This document shows positions 58,926-64,000 of a DNA stretch of 64,000 nucleotides, piece by piece. Position 1 is the stretch's first letter. The number at the start of each line of letters is the position of its first letter. The DNA comes from Klebsiella quasipneumoniae subsp. quasipneumoniae (GTDB lineage Bacteria; Pseudomonadota; Gammaproteobacteria; Enterobacterales; Enterobacteriaceae), in the NCBI RefSeq assembly GCF_020525925.1, contig NZ_CP084876.1, forward strand, positions 4,340,001-4,404,000. Reading direction: 5' to 3'. The notes beneath the pieces are model-generated. The model saw nothing but the letters and a program-made list of their open reading frames with translations, was not told where the DNA came from and ran no database searches. The translations under genes were made by a program, and so were the position numbers.

Positions 58926-61523
58926 TTACACCGCGGTCTGGAAGATCACGCCGTCAGCTTTTTCAGTGTACTGATCCAGCTGGTTGAAGTTCAGATAGCG
59001 ATAGGTATCTTCCGCTGTCTTATCCACCTGCGCCACGAAGGTCTGGTACTCTTCCGGCGTCGGCAGTTTACCGAGCAGAGAAGCCACCGCTGCCAGCTCG
59101 GCAGAGGCCAGATAGACGTTAGCGCCGGTACCTAAACGGTTCGGGAAGTTACGGGTAGAGGTGGAAACCACCGTCGCACCGTCGGCGACGCGCGCCTGGT
59201 TACCCATACACAGGGAACAGCCAGGGATTTCGATACGCGCCCCGCTCTTACCAAATACGCTGTAGTAACCTTCTTCGGTCAGCTGCGCGGCGTCCATACG
59301 GGTTGGCGGCGCCACCCACAGGCGAGTCGGCAACTGGCCTTTGTGGCTGTCCAGCAGCTTACCGGCGGCACGGAAGTGGCCGATGTTGGTCATGCAGGAG
59401 CCGATGAACACTTCGTCGATTTTCTCGCCCTGTACGTCAGACAGCAGGCGGGCATCGTCCGGATCGTTCGGCGCGCACAGAATCGGCTCTTTGATATCCG
59501 CCAGATCGATGTCGATCACTGCCGCGTATTCCGCGTCAGCATCGGCTTCCAGCAGCTGCGGATCCGCCAGCCATTTCTCCATGCCCTGGATACGACGCTC
59601 CAGGGTACGGCGGTCGCCGTAGCCTTCGGCGATCATCCACTTCAGCAGGACGATGTTGGAGTTCAGATACTCAACGATCGGCTCTTTGTTCAGCTTGATG
59701 GTGCAACCTGCAGCAGAACGTTCAGCGGAGGCATCGGTCAGCTCGAACGCCTGCTCCACTTTCAGATCCGGCAGACCTTCAATCTCAAGGATGCGGCCAG
59801 AGAAGATGTTTTTCTTACCTTTCTTCTCAACGGTCAGCAGGCCCTGCTTGATGGCGTACAGCGGGATCGCGTGGACCAGGTCGCGCAGCGTAATGCCCGG
59901 CTGCATTTTACCTTTGAAACGCACCAGCACCGATTCCGGCATATCCAGCGGCATCACGCCGGTCGCGGCGGCGAAGGCCACCAGACCAGAGCCCGCCGGG
60001 AAGGAGATACCGATGGGGAAACGGGTGTGGGAGTCGCCGCCGGTGCCCACGGTATCCGGCAGCAGCATGCGGTTTAGCCAGGAGTGGATCACGCCATCGC
60101 CCGGACGCAGCGAGACGCCGCCGCGGTTCATAATGAAGTCCGGCAGAGTATGATGCGTGGTGACGTCAACCGGCTTCGGATAGGCCGCTGTGTGGCAGAA
60201 GGACTGCATCACCAGGTCAGCGGAGAAGCCCAGGCACGCCAGGTCTTTCAGTTCATCACGGGTCATTGGACCGGTGGTGTCCTGAGAACCGACGGAGGTC
60301 ATTTTCGGCTCGCAGTAGGCGCCCGGGCGGATACCGGCAACGCCGCAGGCGCGGCCAACCATTTTCTGCGCCAGAGAGAAGCCGCGGGTGCTTTCCGCCA
60401 CGTCTTTCGCCTGACGGAAGACATCGCTGTGCGGCAGACCCAGCGCTTCACGTGCTTTGGTGGTCAGGCCGCGACCGATGATCAGCGGGATACGGCCGCC
60501 GGCACGGACTTCGTCGATCAGCACATCGGTTTTCAGCTCGAAGCTGGCCAGCAGTTCATTGGTCTCGTGATTACGCACTTCGCCTTTGAACGGGTAAACG
60601 TCGATGACGTCGCCCATGTTCAGGTTTGACACATCCACTTCGATAGGCAGCGCGCCCGCATCTTCCATGGTGTTGAAGAAGATTGGCGCGATTTTGCCGC
60701 CCAGGCACAGGCCGCCGCCGCGCTTGTTCGGCACGTTCGGGATATCGTCGCCCATAAACCACAGCACCGAGTTGGTGGCCGATTTACGTGAAGAGCCGGT
60801 CCCGACCACATCGCCGACGTAGGCCAGCGGGTAGCCTTTCTGCTGCAGGGCTTCGATCTGTTTGATCGGGCCAACCACGCCCGGTTGATCCGGTTCAATG
60901 CCTTCGCGGGCGTTTTTCAGCATCGCCAGGGCGTGCAGCGGGATATCCGGACGCGACCAGGCATCCGGCGCCGGAGACAGGTCATCGGTGTTCGTTTCGC
61001 CAGTGACCTTGAAAACGGTAACGGTGATTTTCTCTGCCAGCTGCGGGCGGTTCAGGAACCACTCAGCCTCGGCCCAGGATTGCATAACCTGTTTAGCGTG
61101 CTCGTTACCCGCTTTCGCTTTCTCTTCCACGTCGTAGAAGTTATCGAACATCAGCAGAGTATGGGACAGCGCTTTCGCGGCAATCGGCGCTAGTTTCGCG
61201 TCGTCCAGGGCATCGATCAGCGGGTGGATATTGTAACCGCCCTGCATGGTGCCCAGCAGTTCAACGGCTTTTTCAGGGGTAACCAGGGGGGAGGTCGTTT
61301 CGCCTTTGGCGATCGCGGCAAGGAATCCAGCTTTAACATAGGCGGCTTCGTCGACGCCCGGCGGTACACGGTTAATCAGCAGGTCTAACAGGAATTCTTC
61401 TTCGCCCGCAGGCGGGTTTTTCAGCAGTTCTACCAGCGCGGCCATTTGGGTTGCATCTAAGGGTTTGGCAACAATCCCCATGGCGGCACGCTCAGCTACG
61501 TGCTTACGGTATTCTTCTAGCAC
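58926..61523 (-). CDS. acnB: Aconitate hydratase B (bifunctional, 2-methylisocitrate dehydratase)
   Basis: Main TCA-cycle aconitase; converts citrate to isocitrate with a [4Fe-4S] cluster and binds RNA when the cluster is lost. 865 residues. HEAT-like N-terminal domain, then swivel and catalytic domains. Cluster cysteines in [10 protein letters not shown] and [12 protein letters not shown] start at 61523 with AGGAG upstream. Confidence 0.97.
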   Translation of the reverse strand: MLEEYRKHVAERAAMGIVAKPLDATQMAALVELLKNPPAGEEEFLLDLLINRVPPGVDEAAYVKAGFLAAIAKGETTSPLVTPEKAVELLGTMQGGYNIHPLIDALDDAKLAPIAAKALSHTLLMFDNFYDVEEKAKAGNEHAKQVMQSWAEAEWFLNRPQLAEKITVTVFKVTGETNTDDLSPAPDAWSRPDIPLHALAMLKNAREGIEPDQPGVVGPIKQIEALQQKGYPLAYVGDVVGTGSSRKSATNSVLWFMGDDIPNVPNKRGGGLCLGGKIAPIFFNTMEDAGALPIEVDVSNLNMGDVIDVYPFKGEVRNHETNELLASFELKTDVLIDEVRAGGRIPLIIGRGLTTKAREALGLPHSDVFRQAKDVAESTRGFSLAQKMVGRACGVAGIRPGAYCEPKMTSVGSQDTTGPMTRDELKDLACLGFSADLVMQSFCHTAAYPKPVDVTTHHTLPDFIMNRGGVSLRPGDGVIHSWLNRMLLPDTVGTGGDSHTRFPIGISFPAGSGLVAFAAATGVMPLDMPESVLVRFKGKMQPGITLRDLVHAIPLYAIKQGLLTVEKKGKKNIFSGRILEIEGLPDLKVEQAFELTDASAERSAAGCTIKLNKEPIVEYLNSNIVLLKWMIAEGYGDRRTLERRIQGMEKWLADPQLLEADADAEYAAVIDIDLADIKEPILCAPNDPDDARLLSDVQGEKIDEVFIGSCMTNIGHFRAAGKLLDSHKGQLPTRLWVAPPTRMDAAQLTEEGYYSVFGKSGARIEIPGCSLCMGNQARVADGATVVSTSTRNFPNRLGTGANVYLASAELAAVASLLGKLPTPEEYQTFVAQVDKTAEDTYRYLNFNQLDQYTEKADGVIFQTAV

Positions 61524-61954
61524 GACGGTTCTCCTCGCTTCTCATTGTCATAATGCGGCCTACACCTCTTCAATCAATCTGCTTCGGTATTGGCAGTTTG
61601 CCGCCTTGACGCATCTTGAAGGATTTAGTGGCTGGGCGATTTTCTTCACGCTCCTGTGAGACAGCAGTTTGTAGGGTAAATGCCCGATACCGCGTCGGCA
61701 GCATAGCAGGATTTTTGAAAGGTGTTAATCTGTTTACAAAAAAGCAACATTAAAATTTAGCTGAATCGTTAAGGGCAGGATATTGCAGGCTTTCTGTTCA
61801 AATCCCGCGACAAAAATTCCTTTCCACGTACAACGCCATGGGCCGATCCCAACAATCATCAATAAAAATCCATACCGCTTACTTATACTCAGCAAACGCG
61901 CCGTTTTCGCAGATACTTTAGCGAGATGGGTTACTTTTTGGGTCAGGAGTTTCC
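61524..61954. promoter_or_regulatory. Divergent acnB / DUF3300 control region
   Basis: 431 bp with no gene. GCTGAATCGTTAAG (61760-61773) matches the Cra (FruR) consensus at 13 of 14 positions. E. coli acnB is known to respond to Cra, ArcA and CRP, but the site is 237 bp from the acnB start, so it may serve either gene. TCAGGAG lies 6 nt before the DUF3300 ATG. Confidence 0.55.
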
Positions 61955-63586
61955 ATGTCACTGCCGTTCAAACCCCATATTATCGCCCTGCTCTGTAGCG
62001 CTGGCTTACTCGCGGCGGCAGGAACACTCTATGTGCAAAGCCGAACCCCAGCGACGATCGCTGAACCGCCTGCGCTGCAAGCGCCAGCGCCCGCAGCGTC
62101 GACGACACAGCCGGTGGCCGCCACTTACACCCAGGCGCAAATTGATCAGTGGGTCGCCCCTATCGCGCTCTACCCGGACAGTCTGCTGTCGCAGGTGTTG
62201 ATGGCCTCCACTTATCCCGACAACGTCCTGCAGGCGGTCCAGTGGTCCCAGGATAACCCCGCGATGAAAGGGGATGCGGCCGTGCAGGCGGTTGCCAGCC
62301 AGCCATGGGATCCCAGCGTCAAATCGCTTGTCGCTTTCCCTGCCCTGCTGGCGATGATGGGCGAGAATCCGCCCTGGGTGGAAAATCTGGGTAATGCGTT
62401 TTTGGCCCAGCCGCATGATGTGATGGACGCGGTGCAGCGCCTGCGTGCCATCGCCCAGGAGACCGGGACGCTGAAATCCACGCCGCAGCAAAAAGTGATT
62501 GTCGCCGCAGCGGCGCCTGTGCCGGCCACCACTTCGAAAAGCAGCACCGTATCAACGTCAAGCACTACCGCGGCGGCGCCTGCGCCGACCCAGGTCATAA
62601 AAATAGAACCGACCGACCCGCAGGTGGTCTATGTTCCCAACTACAACCCCTCCACCGTCTATGGTACCTGGCCGAATAGCGCCTATCCTCCGGTCTATCT
62701 GCCGCCCCCTCCCGGGGAGCAGTTTACCGATAGCTTCGTGAAAGGATTCGGTTACAGCCTGGGCGTGGCGACCACCTGGGCGCTGTTCAGCAGCATCGAC
62801 TGGGATGATGATGATGACTACCACCATCACGATGACGACTACCACCGCGGGGATTACTCGCATAATGGCGATAACATCAATATCAATGTGAATAATTTTA
62901 ACCGCATTACCGGACAAAACCTGCCGGGCGATCACGTAAACTGGCAGCACAATCCCGCCTATCGCGGTCACGTGCCATACCCCGATAATACCGTCGCCCA
63001 GCGCTTTCATCAGACCAACGTATCCGGCGGACTGAGCGCGACCCAGCATGCGCCGGTCGATCGTGAGGCGCAGCGCCAGGCGGCAATGACCCAGCTTCAG
63101 CAGCGCAGCGCGTCGACCGCCACGGCAGGCAACCTGGCGGCAAACACCCCCTCGCGCGATGCCCAGCGTCAGGCGGCCTCGGCGCAGTTGAAACAAGCCA
63201 CCCAGCGCAGCAACTACCGCGGTTACGACAGCGCGCCGACATCAACCCAGCAGCGTCGAGACGCGGCGAAAGCACAGTTGAAAAACCCGACGCCGCAGCA
63301 ACAGCAGCGTAGGGAAACCATTAAGAACCACGAGCAGAATGCTACACCGCAGCGGCAACAGCGCCGGCAGCAGCTCCATTCCGCCACGCCCGCCCAGCGC
63401 CAGCAGACGGTCAATCATCTGCGCGCCAGCGCCCTTAGCGGCAACGAAAGCCGCGCCCCCTCCTGGCAAGCGCAGCAGGAACGGGGACGACAGAGTCGTC
63501 AGTTTTCCAGCGTAAACCGCGAGCAGCGCGACGGCGCCAAAGAGCGTCTTTCTGAACACCATGAACTACGCCGCCGCGGAGGATGA
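61955..63586 (+). CDS. DUF3300 family protein (YacH-like), exported
   Basis: 543 residues. N-terminal signal or anchor (about 8-26). DUF3300 domain about 55-290 (QIDQWVAPIALYPDSLLSQVLMASTYP and DPQVVYVPNYNPSTVYG). An Asp/His-rich stretch (about 287-303, DDDDYHHHDDD), possibly metal-binding, follows. A Gln/Arg-rich tail (after about 365) repeats RQ(A)A-AQL-type units. It holds the yacH position beside acnB. Function unknown. Gene pair with the next ORF, 5 bp away. Confidence 0.88.
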   Translation: MSLPFKPHIIALLCSAGLLAAAGTLYVQSRTPATIAEPPALQAPAPAASTTQPVAATYTQAQIDQWVAPIALYPDSLLSQVLMASTYPDNVLQAVQWSQDNPAMKGDAAVQAVASQPWDPSVKSLVAFPALLAMMGENPPWVENLGNAFLAQPHDVMDAVQRLRAIAQETGTLKSTPQQKVIVAAAAPVPATTSKSSTVSTSSTTAAAPAPTQVIKIEPTDPQVVYVPNYNPSTVYGTWPNSAYPPVYLPPPPGEQFTDSFVKGFGYSLGVATTWALFSSIDWDDDDDYHHHDDDYHRGDYSHNGDNININVNNFNRITGQNLPGDHVNWQHNPAYRGHVPYPDNTVAQRFHQTNVSGGLSATQHAPVDREAQRQAAMTQLQQRSASTATAGNLAANTPSRDAQRQAASAQLKQATQRSNYRGYDSAPTSTQQRRDAAKAQLKNPTPQQQQRRETIKNHEQNATPQRQQRRQQLHSATPAQRQQTVNHLRASALSGNESRAPSWQAQQERGRQSRQFSSVNREQRDGAKERLSEHHELRRRGG

Positions 63587-63591
63587 GCAGA

Positions 63592-64000
63592 ATGAGAAAC
63601 CCATTACCTATTGCCCTGTTCACGTTAATGCTGTCACCGCTTGCCGCCTTCGCCCAGCAGCAATATGCCACTCCCGAGCAGGCCGCAAGCGCGCTGGCCG
63701 AGGCGATCGGCCAGCAAAATGACGCGGCGCTGAGCGAGGTGCTTGGCGATAACTGGCAGCATTTTTTACCCCCCGACGGGATCGACCCCACGGCCGTCGA
63801 CCGCTTCCAGCGCGACTGGCAGGTGAAACATGTGATTGTGCAGCAAGGTGATAACGCCTGGCTCGACGTTGGTAGCGAAGCATGGCGTCTGCCCGTCCCC
63901 ATCGTTAAATCATCCCAGGGCTGGCGCTTTGATATGGCCGCTGGCGAAGAGGAGATCCTTACCCGCGCTATTGGCCGTAATGAACTGTCGGCGATAGCCG
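63592..64000 (+). CDS. DUF2950 family protein, cut by window edge
   Basis: 136 codons visible, no stop. Signal peptide about 1-22 (LPIALFTLMLSPLAAFA). The mature part begins QQQYATPEQAASALAEAI and contains WQHFLPPDGIDPTAVDRF and GWRFDMAAGEEEI, as I recall for DUF2950. GGAGG lies 9 nt before ATG 63592. Co-transcribed with the DUF3300 gene; function unknown. Confidence 0.85.
   Translation, partial: MRNPLPIALFTLMLSPLAAFAQQQYATPEQAASALAEAIGQQNDAALSEVLGDNWQHFLPPDGIDPTAVDRFQRDWQVKHVIVQQGDNAWLDVGSEAWRLPVPIVKSSQGWRFDMAAGEEEILTRAIGRNELSAIA

Overview
The window is a stretch of enterobacterial chromosome, most probably Klebsiella (K. pneumoniae complex or a close relative). It follows the E. coli K-12 order degP-dgt-mtnN-btuF-yadS-erpA-clcA-hemL-fhuBDCA-mrcB ... 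hrpB-thpR-sfsA-dksA-gluQ-pcnB-folK-panBCD-yadE-yadI-yadHG-can-hpt-gcd-cueO-yacC ... speE-speD-yacL-acnB. The proteins closely resemble the E. coli ones I remember, GC content is high, and a complete maltose-type pullulanase (pul) secretion locus sits between mrcB and hrpB, as expected for Klebsiella. No tRNA, rRNA, insertion sequence, phage gene or CRISPR array was seen.

Layout. 1-8590: envelope protease DegP (cut by the window edge), dGTPase, the MTA/SAH nucleosidase - B12-binding protein - TRIC-like protein operon, the Fe-S carrier ErpA, the chloride/proton antiporter ClcA and the haem-precursor enzyme HemL. 8591-14785: a tandem REP-like repeat, then the Fur-controlled ferrichrome operon fhuA-fhuC-fhuD-fhuB on the minus strand, with a strong hairpin between fhuA and fhuC. 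14914-17522: mrcB (PBP1B). 17523-34600: the pul type II secretion locus: pilotin pulS, pulB and pullulanase pulA (both minus strand), then pulC-pulO as a tightly overlapping operon. MalT-like boxes lie in the pulA/pulC divergent region. The parts form one machine: PulA is the lipoprotein substrate, PulD the secretin with its pilotin PulS, PulE the ATPase, PulC/F/L/M/N the inner-membrane platform, PulG-K the pseudopilins and PulO the prepilin peptidase.

34603-44100: hrpB, thpR, sfsA, dksA, gluQ, pcnB (which retains an AUU start), folK and the pantothenate genes panB, panC, panD. 44137-49131: yadE, yadI, the yadGH ABC exporter, carbonic anhydrase can and hpt. 49259-53894: glucose dehydrogenase gcd with a perfect CRP site, the copper oxidase cueO with a CueR-type promoter of 19-bp spacing, and yacC, a pilotin-family protein.

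53940-56431 holds a two-gene unit that I do not recall from K-12: a small lipoprotein overlapping by 4 nt a periplasmic coiled-coil protein. The latter carries an in-frame array of 84-bp repeats and a C-terminal FKBP domain whose usual active-site residues are largely replaced. This is the least explained locus here. After it come speE-speD, yacL and acnB, and the window ends in another uncharacterised pair, a DUF3300 (YacH-like) protein and a DUF2950 protein cut by the window edge.

Species, family and motif calls rest on reading translations and on remembered homologues; no search was run.
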